A DNA stretch of 64,000 bases from DATEGZ01 sp035279905. GTDB lineage: Bacteria > Acidobacteriota > Vicinamibacteria > Vicinamibacterales > SCN-69-37. Below, piece after piece: positions 36,003-44,641 of the stretch. Every line of letters begins with the position of its first letter. The stretch's first letter is position 1. The translations under genes were made by a program, and so were the position numbers. The stretch spans positions 6,905 to 70,904 of the forward strand of contig DATEGZ010000113.1 of assembly GCA_035279905.1 (NCBI GenBank), in the 5' to 3' direction. A model generated the notes under the pieces. That model made no database searches. It had not been told where the DNA came from and saw only the letters and a program-made list of their open reading frames with translations.

Positions 36003-37316
36003 GTGCGCTGCAGATCTTTTCTTTGGATCTCGCTCATCGCCGGCATGACCGGCATCAATTTGGAAGCGACTATGTACGCCCAGACTCCGGCAGCGCCATC
36101 GGGGCGCGCGGAGTGGTCCCTGGACGACGTCCTGACGGTGGTCCTCGCCGAACACCCGCTCGTCAACGCGGCTCGCGCGCAGCTGTCGGCGGTGGAAGGG
36201 AAACGGCAAACCGCGCGCGTTCTGCCCAATCCGGTGGCGACGTTCTGGATGGAGAATGCTCGGTTCCCCGGGCAATCGTCGCCCACCGGCTTGGAGCGGG
36301 AAACGTCCGCCTACGCCACGTTCCCGCTCGAGCCGTTCTTCCAACGCTCCGCGCGCACGGCCGAGGCAGACGGCGACGTCCACGCCGCGCAAGCGGCGGT
36401 CACGACTGCGGAACAACGGACCGCGACTGAGGCCGTTCACGCCTTCTATCGGGTGGCCTTGGCCCAGGCGTCTCTGGACGCGGCGACGGAGAATCGCACG
36501 GCGATCGACCAACTCCTCGAGTACCTGCGAAACCGCGTGGCGCAGGGAGCGACGGCCGAGGGCGAGTTGATCCGAACCGAAGTCGAGCGCGATCGCCTCG
36601 AGACCGAGGTCACGCTCGCTGACGTCGAGTTGCTTCGGGCGCAGTCGGCGCTTCGTGCGTTTCTCGGTGGCGCCGCGACGGCGGGACCTCTCCGTGTCGC
36701 GGTGCCTGGCTGGGGCGGCTCACGCGCGACACTGACGCCGCTCACCGAGCTCACGGCCCACGCCCTCGCGCAACGACCAGAGCTCGTCGCCAGTCGCGCG
36801 AGAAGAGACGCGGCGTCCGGCGCCCTGGCGCTCGAGCGTGCGCTCGTGGTCCGCCAGCTCGGCGCGACGTTTGGTCTCAAGCGGACGGCCGGCATCAACG
36901 CGATGATCGCGGGCGTCAGCGTGACGGTCCCGATCTTCGATCGCAATCACGGGGAAATCCAGCGTGCCACCGGCGAACAGCTGGCGTCGGAGCAGGAGTC
37001 GCAGTGGCTCGAGCGCTCCATCACGAGCGAGATCGACGCCGAGTATCTGGCCGCGGAGCGACTCGCCGGACGCGTCTCCGCGCTGCAGCCTTCGTATCTC
37101 GCCCGCGCGGAAGAATCTCGGCGAATTGCGTTGGCCGCGTATCAGGAAGGCGCGACCGGTCTGCTGCAGGTACTCGACGCGTCGCGCGCTCTGAGCGACG
37201 CGCGATTGAGTTACGCGCGCGCGCTCGTCGCCGCGAATGAAAGTCTGTTCGACCTGGGTGTGCTGGCAGGATATGACGCGAAGACGGCGGCGCGACTGGG
37301 CGGAGGTGACCGATGA
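36003..37316 (+). CDS. TolC-family outer-membrane channel (CzcC-like)
   Basis: A 437-residue outer-membrane factor of a heavy-metal pump. The GTG at 36003 follows GGAGGA with good spacing, giving VRCRSFLWISLIAGMTGIN as signal; the longer form would begin 10 codons earlier without RBS. OEP repeats cover about residues 30-225 and 235-425 (SAVEGKRQTARVLPNPVATF; QEGATGLLQVLDASRALSDA). The stop overlaps the adaptor start by ATGA. Czc-type is inferred from the partner pump. Small Cys protein 35632 precedes it. Confidence 0.88.
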   Translation: MRCRSFLWISLIAGMTGINLEATMYAQTPAAPSGRAEWSLDDVLTVVLAEHPLVNAARAQLSAVEGKRQTARVLPNPVATFWMENARFPGQSSPTGLERETSAYATFPLEPFFQRSARTAEADGDVHAAQAAVTTAEQRTATEAVHAFYRVALAQASLDAATENRTAIDQLLEYLRNRVAQGATAEGELIRTEVERDRLETEVTLADVELLRAQSALRAFLGGAATAGPLRVAVPGWGGSRATLTPLTELTAHALAQRPELVASRARRDAASGALALERALVVRQLGATFGLKRTAGINAMIAGVSVTVPIFDRNHGEIQRATGEQLASEQESQWLERSITSEIDAEYLAAERLAGRVSALQPSYLARAEESRRIALAAYQEGATGLLQVLDASRALSDARLSYARALVAANESLFDLGVLAGYDAKTAARLGGGDR

Positions 37317-38482
37317 CGCCGCGACTCCTGCTGTTCCTGGCGGTATTTGGCGCGGCCTGCAGCTCGCCAAGCACGAACGAAGAACCCAAAGCCGCGCCAG
37401 CCAGACCGGTCACCGAGGTCACACTGAACGCCGACCAAATCGCGCATGGCGGCGTGCGATGGTCAGCTGTTGCTTCGAGTCCCGTGGCCGATTTTGTCGA
37501 ACTGCCAGGTCGCCTGGTGCTCGACGAGGATCACACCGCTCGACTGAGCGTCTCCGTGCGAGGTCGGGTCACGGACGTGCGCGCGAATCTCGGTGATGCA
37601 GTGTCGCGCCGGCAGGCGCTGGTCGTCTTGCAGAGCGAAGAGGCCTCCGCCAGACGCGCCGATCTCGCCAAGGCAACCGCCGAAGCGGCCGAACGAGACT
37701 CAGCACTTCGCTATGCGCGCTCCGCTCGCGAGCGCGCAGAACGGCTCCTCGCGCTCAAGGCCGGATCCGCACAGGACCTCGAGCGGGCACGAGCCGATGA
37801 GGCCGCCGCAGAGGCGAGCGCGGCGCAGGCGCGAGCATCCGTCGACCACGCGCGCACCGCCTTGTCCGTACTCGAAGTCGACGACACGGGTCAGATTCAA
37901 CTCGCGGCGCCGATCAGCGGGGTCGTCGTGGCCCGCGACGTCGTCGTCGGATCCGTGGTCGAGGCCGGGGCCTCGGCGCTCGTGGTGGCGGATCTTGAGT
38001 ATCTCTGGCTCGAGTTCGGCGCGCCCGACACCGTGGCGGGGTTGCTCAAGCCCGGCCAGCGACTGCATTTTGTGGTCCCGCCATCGACCGAGACGATCGA
38101 GGCTCGCGTCCTCCGCGTCAACGGCGCGATCGACCCGACCACTCGCCTCGTCACGGTCCGGGCGGCCGTCGCTAATCCCACCAAGCGACTCCGGCCGGAG
38201 ATGTTCGTGACGGTGCGAGCCGACACGGCGCCGTCCAGACCGGGCGTTCTCGTTCCGCACGACGCGGTACAACTGCTTGACGAGCGCCCCGTCGTGTTTG
38301 TCGCGCAACCAGACGGGAAAGGCGGCGCGAAATTCGTCCGACGGGATGTCCAAACGGGTACGACGGTTGAAGGCCGGACGCACATCGTCTCCGGCCTGAC
38401 TCCCGGCGATGTCGTCGTGACCGAGGGCGCCTTTGCCGTCAAGTCTCAATTCTCGCGCGGCAAGATGCCCGCCGGCGGTTAG
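37313..38482 (+). CDS. RND periplasmic adaptor lipoprotein (CzcB-like)
   Basis: A 389-residue lipoprotein (MTPRLLLFLAVFGAACSS; lipobox GAAC, Cys18). It has lipoyl halves (RGRVTDVRANLGDAVSRRQAL; LAAPISGVVVARDVVVGSV), an alanine/glutamate-rich alpha-hairpin between (about residues 100-180), then a CusB/CzcB-type barrel and MPD domain. It bridges the pump 38498 and channel 36003. Unlike CusB at 12734 it has no extra YtkA-like domain and no Met cluster. The ATG overlaps the channel stop; the pump follows 15 nt later. Confidence 0.9.
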   Translation: MTPRLLLFLAVFGAACSSPSTNEEPKAAPARPVTEVTLNADQIAHGGVRWSAVASSPVADFVELPGRLVLDEDHTARLSVSVRGRVTDVRANLGDAVSRRQALVVLQSEEASARRADLAKATAEAAERDSALRYARSARERAERLLALKAGSAQDLERARADEAAAEASAAQARASVDHARTALSVLEVDDTGQIQLAAPISGVVVARDVVVGSVVEAGASALVVADLEYLWLEFGAPDTVAGLLKPGQRLHFVVPPSTETIEARVLRVNGAIDPTTRLVTVRAAVANPTKRLRPEMFVTVRADTAPSRPGVLVPHDAVQLLDERPVVFVAQPDGKGGAKFVRRDVQTGTTVEGRTHIVSGLTPGDVVVTEGAFAVKSQFSRGKMPAGG

Positions 38483-38497
38483 GAGCGGGAGCGCGCC

Positions 38498-41400
38498 ATG
38501 ATTGAACGACTGATTACGATTGCGCTGCACTTCCGGATCGCCGTCATCGCCGGCGTCTGCGCGCTCGTCGCCGCCGGCATCTGGGCGGTGAGCAACCTCA
38601 CGGTGGATGCCTTCCCAGACCTGACGCCGAATCAAGTCGATGTCTTGACGTCGGCGCCGGGCCTGTCGCCGGCCGAGGTCGAGAACCTCGTGAGCTATCC
38701 CGTCGAGACGGCGATGATGGGTCTCCCGCGCACGACGAAGGTCCGCTCGATCTCGAAGGCGGGCATCTCGGTCGTCACCGTGTCATTCGACGACGAGGTC
38801 GACTTGTATTTCGCGAGGACGCAGGTCCAGCAGCGGATCCAGGACGCGATCGAGGCGTTGCCGGAGGGCATTCGCCCGACGCTGGGTCCGGCGGGTACCC
38901 CGATGGGGGAAGTGTTCCAGTACCTGGTGGAGTCAGACTCGGCGTCGTTGATCGAGCTGAAGAATCTTCAGGAGTACACGATCAAGCCGTTGCTTCGCAT
39001 CATCCCCGGCGTAGCAGACATCAGCGCGTGGGGCGGCATGGTCCAGCAGTTCCAGGTCGACGTCGATCCCCACCGCCTCGCGAGCTATGGCCTCACGATC
39101 GACGACATTCATCGCGCGCTCGGCGACAACAACGCGAATTTCGGTGCCGGCTACATCGAGACGCGTGGTGAACGACTGACCGTGCGGGGGCTTGGCCGGG
39201 TTGCCAACGAGACGGACATCGAAAACGTCGTGATCGCCACGCGAGCTGGGGGAACGCCGATCTTCGTGCGCGATGTGGCGCATGTCGCCGTCGGGCCCAT
39301 GCCGCGCGAAGGCGCCGTCTCGCGCGATGGCCGCGGCGAGGCCCTGTCCGGCAAAGTGATCATGCTCAAGGGCGCCAACGGCCGGGAAGTCGTCCGGCAG
39401 GTGGAGGAGCGGCTGATCGCGATTCGGAAACTGCTGCCCGCGGGTGTCAGTGTCCGGCCGTTCTACAGCCAGGGCGATGTCGTTGATCACACGACGCAGA
39501 CGGTCTTTCGAAATCTGGCCGAAGGCGGGCTGCTCGTCGTCCTCGTGCTGTTCGTCTTTCTGCGCAACGTCCGCGCGTCGCTGATTACCGCTTCGGTGAT
39601 CCCGCTCGCCTTGCTCTTTGCGTTCGTCGCGATGAAGCGGTTCGGTGTCTCCGCGAACCTCATGAGTCTCGGCGCCCTCGATTTCGGCCTGCTCGTGGAT
39701 GCCTCGGTGGTCATGGTCGAGAACTTCGTCCGTCGCCTCGAGCACGAGGGTGCCACGGACGCGCCTGAGCGTCTGGCGCTGTTTCGCGCGGCGGCCGTCG
39801 AGGTGGGTCGTCCGATCGTGTTCGGCGTCTTCATCATCGTCGCGGTGTATGTGCCCATCTTCTCGCTGCAAGGTCTGGAAGGGCGCATGTTCACGCCGAT
39901 GGCGTTCACCGTCTGTGTTGCGGTGCTCGGGTCGCTGATGTTGGCGCTGACGTATGTGCCAGTGTTGTCGTCGCTGTTGTTGAAGCATGTCAAAGAGACC
40001 CCGTCGAAGTGGTTCGAAGCCGTTCGACGCGCGTATGCGCGACACCTGAATCGGGCGCTGGCGCACCGCGGGATCGTGATGGCGGGAGCCGTGATCGTCC
40101 TCGGATCGACACTCGCCTCTGTGCCGTTCCTTGGGACCGAGTTCATGCCGCACCTCGATGAAGGGTCATTGCTGATCGAGACGCGGCGGTTGCCCAGCAC
40201 CTCGTTGCCACAGGGCATGGCGATCGCGAAGGACGTGGAGCGCACGCTGTTGCAGTTTCCGGAGGTCCAAAGCATCGTCACCAACATGGGCCGACCGGAA
40301 TTGGCGACCGAAACGATGGGCTTGTATGCGGGAGACGTGTACGTCAACTTCCGGCCTGGGAGGCAGCCGAAGGCCGATGCGATCGAGGCCCTGGAGGAAC
40401 GGATGGACGAGGCGCTGAAGGAGATCCCCGGTCTCGACTACAACTTCTCGGCGCCGATGGCCATGCGGCTCGACGAAGCGATCTCGGGCGTGCGAACCGA
40501 ACTCGGCGTCAAGGTGTTCGGCGACAGCCTGCCGGTCCTCGAGCAGAAGGCTGCGGAGATTCGGGACGTGATCGACACGGTGCCCGGCGCCGCGGAGGTA
40601 TCGGTCGACGTCAGCGCCGGCGCCATGCAGCTCGAGATCGCGCTCGATCGACCGACCCTCGCCAGATATGGTCTCAACGTCGCCGACGTGCGTCGCGCGG
40701 TGGAGATGGGCGTCGGCGGCAGCACCGCCACGGAAGTGATCGATGGTCGGAAAAGGTTCCCCGTCGTGGTTCGGTTGGCGGAACCCCACCGCAACACGCC
40801 GGAAGCGATTGGCGCCTTGCTGCTCACGGCACCGTCTGGCGCCAAAGTCTCACTTGCGCAGGTCGCCAAGGTCCAGGTCGTGGAGGGGCCAGAGCTGATC
40901 ACTCACGAGAACGGCGAGCGGATGGTGATCGTGCAAAGCAATGTGCGCGGCCGTGACTTGGGCAGCTTCGCCGCCGATGTCCAGCGGGAGGTCGGCCGCC
41001 GCGTGACGCTACCGGAGGGCTACTTCGTCACGTACGGCGGACAGTTCGAGAATCAGCAGCGAGCGATGCGACGACTGTCGCTGATCGTACCGGCTGTCCT
41101 GCTGGTCATCGTGGGCTTCTTGTACGCGACGTTTGGCAATGCTCGGCAGGCCGTGCTGGTGATGCTGAATGTGCCTTTCGCACTCGTCGGCGGGGTGGCG
41201 GCGCTCTGGCTGCGTGGACTGAATCTGAATCTCAGTGCGTCCATCGGCTTCATCGCGCTCTTCGGTGTGGCCGTCCTGAACGGCGTTGTGCTCTTGGCCT
41301 ATATCAATCAACTTCGTGCCGAGGGACGCTCCTTGACGGAGGCCGTGCGAACCGGTGCCGACGTGCGGTTGCGGCCTGTCCTCATGACGGCGCTGGTCGC

Positions 41401-41578
41401 CAGCTTCGGCTTCATTCCGATGGCCCTTTCGACGAGCCAGGGATCCGAAGTCCAAAGACCGCTCGCCACGGTGGTCATCGGTGGGCTCGTGACCTCGACA
41501 GTGCTGACCTTGGTGGTGCTCCCTGTGCTCTATGAATGGGTCGAACAGCGGTGGGTCCGGCGGGGTGATCGTGGCTGA
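38498..41578 (+). CDS. Heavy-metal RND efflux permease, CzcA-like
   Basis: A 1026-residue pump of the HME class: VDAFPDLTPNQVDVLT at the N-terminus, TM4 LDFGLLVDASVVMVENFV with the Asp of the proton relay, and a second-half LLAYINQLRAEGRSLTEAVRTGADVR. The periplasmic portion has VDVSAGAMQLEIALDRPTLA. It differs from the CusA at 14271 in lacking its Met clusters, so divalent Zn/Co/Ni/Cd is more likely than Cu. It is last in its operon (channel-adaptor-pump). The gene ends 20 nt before the convergent methyltransferase operon. Confidence 0.9.
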   Translation: MIERLITIALHFRIAVIAGVCALVAAGIWAVSNLTVDAFPDLTPNQVDVLTSAPGLSPAEVENLVSYPVETAMMGLPRTTKVRSISKAGISVVTVSFDDEVDLYFARTQVQQRIQDAIEALPEGIRPTLGPAGTPMGEVFQYLVESDSASLIELKNLQEYTIKPLLRIIPGVADISAWGGMVQQFQVDVDPHRLASYGLTIDDIHRALGDNNANFGAGYIETRGERLTVRGLGRVANETDIENVVIATRAGGTPIFVRDVAHVAVGPMPREGAVSRDGRGEALSGKVIMLKGANGREVVRQVEERLIAIRKLLPAGVSVRPFYSQGDVVDHTTQTVFRNLAEGGLLVVLVLFVFLRNVRASLITASVIPLALLFAFVAMKRFGVSANLMSLGALDFGLLVDASVVMVENFVRRLEHEGATDAPERLALFRAAAVEVGRPIVFGVFIIVAVYVPIFSLQGLEGRMFTPMAFTVCVAVLGSLMLALTYVPVLSSLLLKHVKETPSKWFEAVRRAYARHLNRALAHRGIVMAGAVIVLGSTLASVPFLGTEFMPHLDEGSLLIETRRLPSTSLPQGMAIAKDVERTLLQFPEVQSIVTNMGRPELATETMGLYAGDVYVNFRPGRQPKADAIEALEERMDEALKEIPGLDYNFSAPMAMRLDEAISGVRTELGVKVFGDSLPVLEQKAAEIRDVIDTVPGAAEVSVDVSAGAMQLEIALDRPTLARYGLNVADVRRAVEMGVGGSTATEVIDGRKRFPVVVRLAEPHRNTPEAIGALLLTAPSGAKVSLAQVAKVQVVEGPELITHENGERMVIVQSNVRGRDLGSFAADVQREVGRRVTLPEGYFVTYGGQFENQQRAMRRLSLIVPAVLLVIVGFLYATFGNARQAVLVMLNVPFALVGGVAALWLRGLNLNLSASIGFIALFGVAVLNGVVLLAYINQLRAEGRSLTEAVRTGADVRLRPVLMTALVASFGFIPMALSTSQGSEVQRPLATVVIGGLVTSTVLTLVVLPVLYEWVEQRWVRRGDRG

Positions 41579-41598
41579 GCGACCCGCAGAGCTACCGC

Positions 41599-42267
41599 TC
41601 ATCTCCGATCGGCTGGCGACCGGTCCCGACGGTACACCTCGACCACCCAGAAGAACGTTCCCGTACGGCTGACCCGTCGAAGCCCGCATTTTCCCAGCGT
41701 GCTTTCCATTAACGCCGGGTCATGCACGAACGCTCGAAATGGATTGTTGGACAGCCGTCGTCGAAGGTTCTCGAACGCAATCAAGAGGCGACTGTGGGGA
41801 CGGCGTCGCGGATACGTCAACCCGAGTACGCGCCGGCAGCGCGAGGCCGCTGTGACGAGGAGCGTCGGCGCATCTCGATAGCAACACACGGCGCGATCGA
41901 GCACCACGACGTCTGAAATCTCGAGGGATTGCGCCGTGTCGACAAAGTCGCCACGGGCGATCTGAATGCGATCGCGCAGCCCGAGTGTCGCCGCGATCTG
42001 TGCCGCGATATCGAGATACGCGGACGAGGCGTCGGCGAGTGTCGCAGCGCGTGCGCCGCGCTTAAGCAGCTCGAAGGTGATGGCACCCACGCCAGACCCA
42101 ATGTCGAGCACGGACTGGCCATCCAGGCCTGCGTGCGCGAGGCCTTCCAACAAGAAGCGACCGCGTTTGTCTAACCCATGGCGCTGATAGCGATCGCGGT
42201 CCCGCTCCGCGACTGCAGCACCAAAATGCTGCGCCGCCGCCTCACATCGCGCCCCGCAGCACGTCAT
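41599..42267 (-). CDS. Class I SAM-dependent methyltransferase
   Basis: A 222-residue protein starting at ATG 42267 (MTCCGARCEAAAQHFG). Motif I is SVLDIGSGVGAITFELLKRGA near residues 50-70, followed by LADASSAYLDIAA (motif II region). The N-terminal CCGARC cysteines, and RDRDRYQRHGLDKRGRFLLEGL, resemble the small Mg-protoporphyrin O-methyltransferase-like group. It is last of seven genes in a minus-strand operon with three other methyltransferases, an MFS permease and a rhodanese-MBL enzyme. The substrate is unknown; a metalloid or thiol is a guess. The stop is TGA. Confidence 0.8.
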   Translation of the reverse strand: MTCCGARCEAAAQHFGAAVAERDRDRYQRHGLDKRGRFLLEGLAHAGLDGQSVLDIGSGVGAITFELLKRGARAATLADASSAYLDIAAQIAATLGLRDRIQIARGDFVDTAQSLEISDVVVLDRAVCCYRDAPTLLVTAASRCRRVLGLTYPRRRPHSRLLIAFENLRRRLSNNPFRAFVHDPALMESTLGKCGLRRVSRTGTFFWVVEVYRRDRSPADRR

Positions 42268-42287
42268 ATCAGCTTTGTGTCGCCACT

Positions 42288-42962
42288 CTACTTGCGAGCG
42301 ACGATCATCCAAAAGCCGCCTGGTTGGCCGATGAATTTCACGAACTCATTGTCGCGCTGCAGGATCGTGAAGCCGGCGGCGCGAAGCTCCGACTCGCCGA
42401 AATCTGGCGCGAGGTCGTGGTTGGCGACCTGCTTTTCGCGAGGAAGCCCGCGTGCGGACTCGTGAAAGGGTTCGACCAGCACGAAGCGGCCCCCTGGCTT
42501 CAGGGCCTTCAGGATGTGGGCCAGCATCTGCTCGTACTGCACGAACTCGTGGTACGCATTGTGGACCAGCACGGCGTCCAAGGCCTCGCTTGGCAGATGC
42601 GGATCATCGACGGCGCCGACCACGACCTCGACATTCGTCGCCTGCTCGGTGGTGACGCGAGCCCGAAGCTTCTGCAGAGCGGCGTCATCGATGTCCTCGC
42701 CCAGCGCCTGGCCACCTGGCAACACGGCGCGCGCAATTCGGACGGTGTAAAAGCCGTCGCCGGCACCGATATCGGCAATGCGAGCGCCCGGCTTGGCATC
42801 GAGGGCCTTCAAGATGTCCGAGACACGCGCAAAGCGCTCGGTCTCCGCGTCACTCTGCGGGACCGTCTGAGCCGACGCAAACGTGAGCGCGCTGATGACC
42901 AGGAGGGCCCCAACGGTCCAGCGCGAAACACGATGAAATGGCCGCGATTGAAGTCGAATCAT
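42288..42962 (-). CDS. Class I SAM methyltransferase with N-terminal signal sequence
   Basis: A 224-residue protein: N-terminal RWTVGALLVISALTFASAQ is a typical cleavable signal, and the mature part is a compact methyltransferase fold (IADIGAGDGFYTVRIARAVLPGG near residues 60-82, motif I; KPGGRFVLVEP near 158-168). Exported SAM enzymes are unusual because SAM is not known to be abundant outside the cytoplasm; the segment could instead be an uncleaved anchor with cytosolic domain. It follows the ArsM-like and another methyltransferase gene with 30-nt gaps in one operon. Substrate unknown. Confidence 0.78.
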   Translation of the reverse strand: MIRLQSRPFHRVSRWTVGALLVISALTFASAQTVPQSDAETERFARVSDILKALDAKPGARIADIGAGDGFYTVRIARAVLPGGQALGEDIDDAALQKLRARVTTEQATNVEVVVGAVDDPHLPSEALDAVLVHNAYHEFVQYEQMLAHILKALKPGGRFVLVEPFHESARGLPREKQVANHDLAPDFGESELRAAGFTILQRDNEFVKFIGQPGGFWMIVARK

Positions 42963-42992
42963 TCTCGAACTCCAGTCTCCGCAAGGTGGGGC

Positions 42993-43802
42993 TTACACGG
43001 CGACCGTCACGCGCAAAAACGTGGCGGGAATCGAACAGCCGCCGTTCTTGGCGGTGTTCTTGTTCGTGAAGAGCTCGGTCAGCTCCCTCGCCAAATCGTC
43101 CGCGCGTCCGTTCTTCTCGGCTGCTTCAAACGCGTTCATCGTTGGCCCGTAATACTTCCGAAATGCCTCGACGAACTGCGCCGGTGAGCCAGGAAACGTG
43201 AAGACGAACGTATCTTTCGCGCACGAGATCGTTTCGGCCGCGATCCCGGCCGCGCCGAAGCGTTCGATCACGTCGGCTTCGACGCCCCATCGCATCGGGC
43301 TGATGAAACCCTCCGGCGGTGGAGGCGAGTAGGCCGAGCTGATCTTCAGGATCTGCGCGACGAGCGTCGGGTCGTTGGGAATCCAGTTGCCCATTACGAT
43401 TCGGCCGCCAGGCTTGGTTACGCGCACCATCGACTTGGCGACGTCCATCGGTTTCGGCGCGAACATGGCGCCGAAGATGCTGACGACCAGATCGAAGGAC
43501 TTGTCCGCCAGATCCGCGAGATCGCATGCGTCGCCTTGCTGAAAGCGAACGCTCTTCAAACCCAATTGCTGGGCTCGCCGGTTCCCTGCATCGACCAGAT
43601 TGCTGGCGATGTCGACCCCCAGCACGTCGGCCCCGCGCTTGGCCTCCGGGATCGCCGTCGTTCCATCACCGCAGCCCACGTCCAGTACCTTGAGCCCCGG
43701 CGTGATTCCGAGGCTGTGCACGACGGTCTCGCCACTGTCCCTCATCGTGTCGGCGATGCGCGTGAAATCGCCCTTTTCCCAAAGCGCCTGATTGGGGTTC
43801 AT
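42993..43802 (-). CDS. Class I SAM-dependent methyltransferase (UbiE-like)
   Basis: A 269-residue cytosolic enzyme starting MNPNQALWEKGDF at 43802 (GGAGGAT is upstream; a 19-codon extension has no RBS). Motif I is LKVLDVGCGDGTTAIPEAKRG (about residues 37-57), then GVDIASNLVDAGNRRAQQLG and the post-I FQQGDACDLADLADKSFDL. The pattern resembles UbiE/COQ5-like and ArsM-like methyltransferases with SPMRWGVEADVIERF later. It lies 28 nt after the UGA-containing methyltransferase and probably acts in the same pathway. Confidence 0.85.
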   Translation of the reverse strand: MNPNQALWEKGDFTRIADTMRDSGETVVHSLGITPGLKVLDVGCGDGTTAIPEAKRGADVLGVDIASNLVDAGNRRAQQLGLKSVRFQQGDACDLADLADKSFDLVVSIFGAMFAPKPMDVAKSMVRVTKPGGRIVMGNWIPNDPTLVAQILKISSAYSPPPPEGFISPMRWGVEADVIERFGAAGIAAETISCAKDTFVFTFPGSPAQFVEAFRKYYGPTMNAFEAAEKNGRADDLARELTELFTNKNTAKNGGCSIPATFLRVTVAV

Positions 43803-43830
43803 CGAATCCTCCGCCTTGATGAAGCCATCG

Positions 43831-44619
43831 CTACTGTGCTGGTTTCCGAGCGTAGACATTCACGCCAATCACGCCGTACTTCCGTGCGGTGCGTTCCTTG
43901 GACGTGCCGTGGAAACAGTCAAATCGGTGCGTGATCGCGACCTCGGAGAATCCGGTCTCCGTGAGCACGGCGGCAAGCTCTGCCTCCGGCAGAGCGCCGG
44001 CGATTCAACCGGTCCACAAATCGACGTTTCGTCGGACCGATTCGGGCAGCTCGCCGGCGACGATGATGTCGCCATAGAGAAAGGCGCCACCGGGTTTGAG
44101 CACCCGCCGCACTTCGCCGAAGGCTCGTCGCTTGTCAGACGTGAGATTCAGCACGCCGTTGGACATCACGACGTCGACGCTTTCAGAGGCGACCGGAAGC
44201 GCCATGGCGTCGCCAATCCGGACCTCGACGTTCGCCAGGCCGGCCGCCCTCGCACCGTGGCGGGCGCGTTCGGCCATCGCTTCTGTCATGTCCACGCCGA
44301 TCGCGAGACCTTCCGGTCCAACCGCGGTTGCGGCCAGCAGTAGATCCATGCCCGCGCCACAGCCGATGTCGAGTACCGTGGCGCCGCGCGGAAGAGGCGC
44401 GATGCGTTGGGGATTGGCGACACCGGCGAACGATGCCGTCGTGTCGGCCGGCAGCGCCCCGAGGGCGTCGCGGTCGTAGCCGAGCATCTCAGCGGCATAC
44501 TCGGGACCGCGGTGGAAATGAAACGCGCCGGAGGGTTCAGTCGCGACCCGCGCGTAGATGGCTTGAATCTCGTCGCGAAGCTTTCGGGTATCGAGGTCGA
44601 CAGGACACGCTAACGCCAT
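43831..44619 (-). CDS. ArsM-like methyltransferase with in-frame UGA (putative selenoprotein)
   Basis: Conceptually 262 residues. Reading from ATG 44619 gives MALACPVDLDTRKL, motif I TVLDIGCGAGMDLLLAATAVG (about residues 83-103), GVDMTEAM, and NVDLWTG before a UGA at 44007-44005. The same frame continues past it with IAGALPEAELAAVLTETGFS, FDCFHGTSKE and YGVIGVNVYARKP to TAG at 43831. In ArsM-type enzymes this place holds a conserved Cys (xCIAGAL), so the UGA sits where a metalloid-ligand Cys is expected (Sec205). A 7-bp hairpin follows (43977-43995). Without read-through the protein would lose about 57 residues including FDCF. The role is inferred as methylation of arsenic or a related element. 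Confidence 0.75.
43977..43995 (-). promoter_or_regulatory. Putative bacterial SECIS hairpin of the ArsM-like gene
   Basis: On the minus strand, 9 nt after the UGA, a perfect 7-bp stem GCTCTGC / GCAGAGC closes a CGGAG loop. The loop begins 17 nt from the UGA and has exposed guanines, in the range reported for bacterial SECIS elements. Confidence 0.6.
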
Positions 44620-44641
44620 AAGATGACTCCTGAATCACTGC

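Noticed and set aside
38933..40153. 406-codon antisense frame inside czcA
   Set aside because: Antisense to intact CzcA motifs; composition is His/Asp/Arg-rich shadow.
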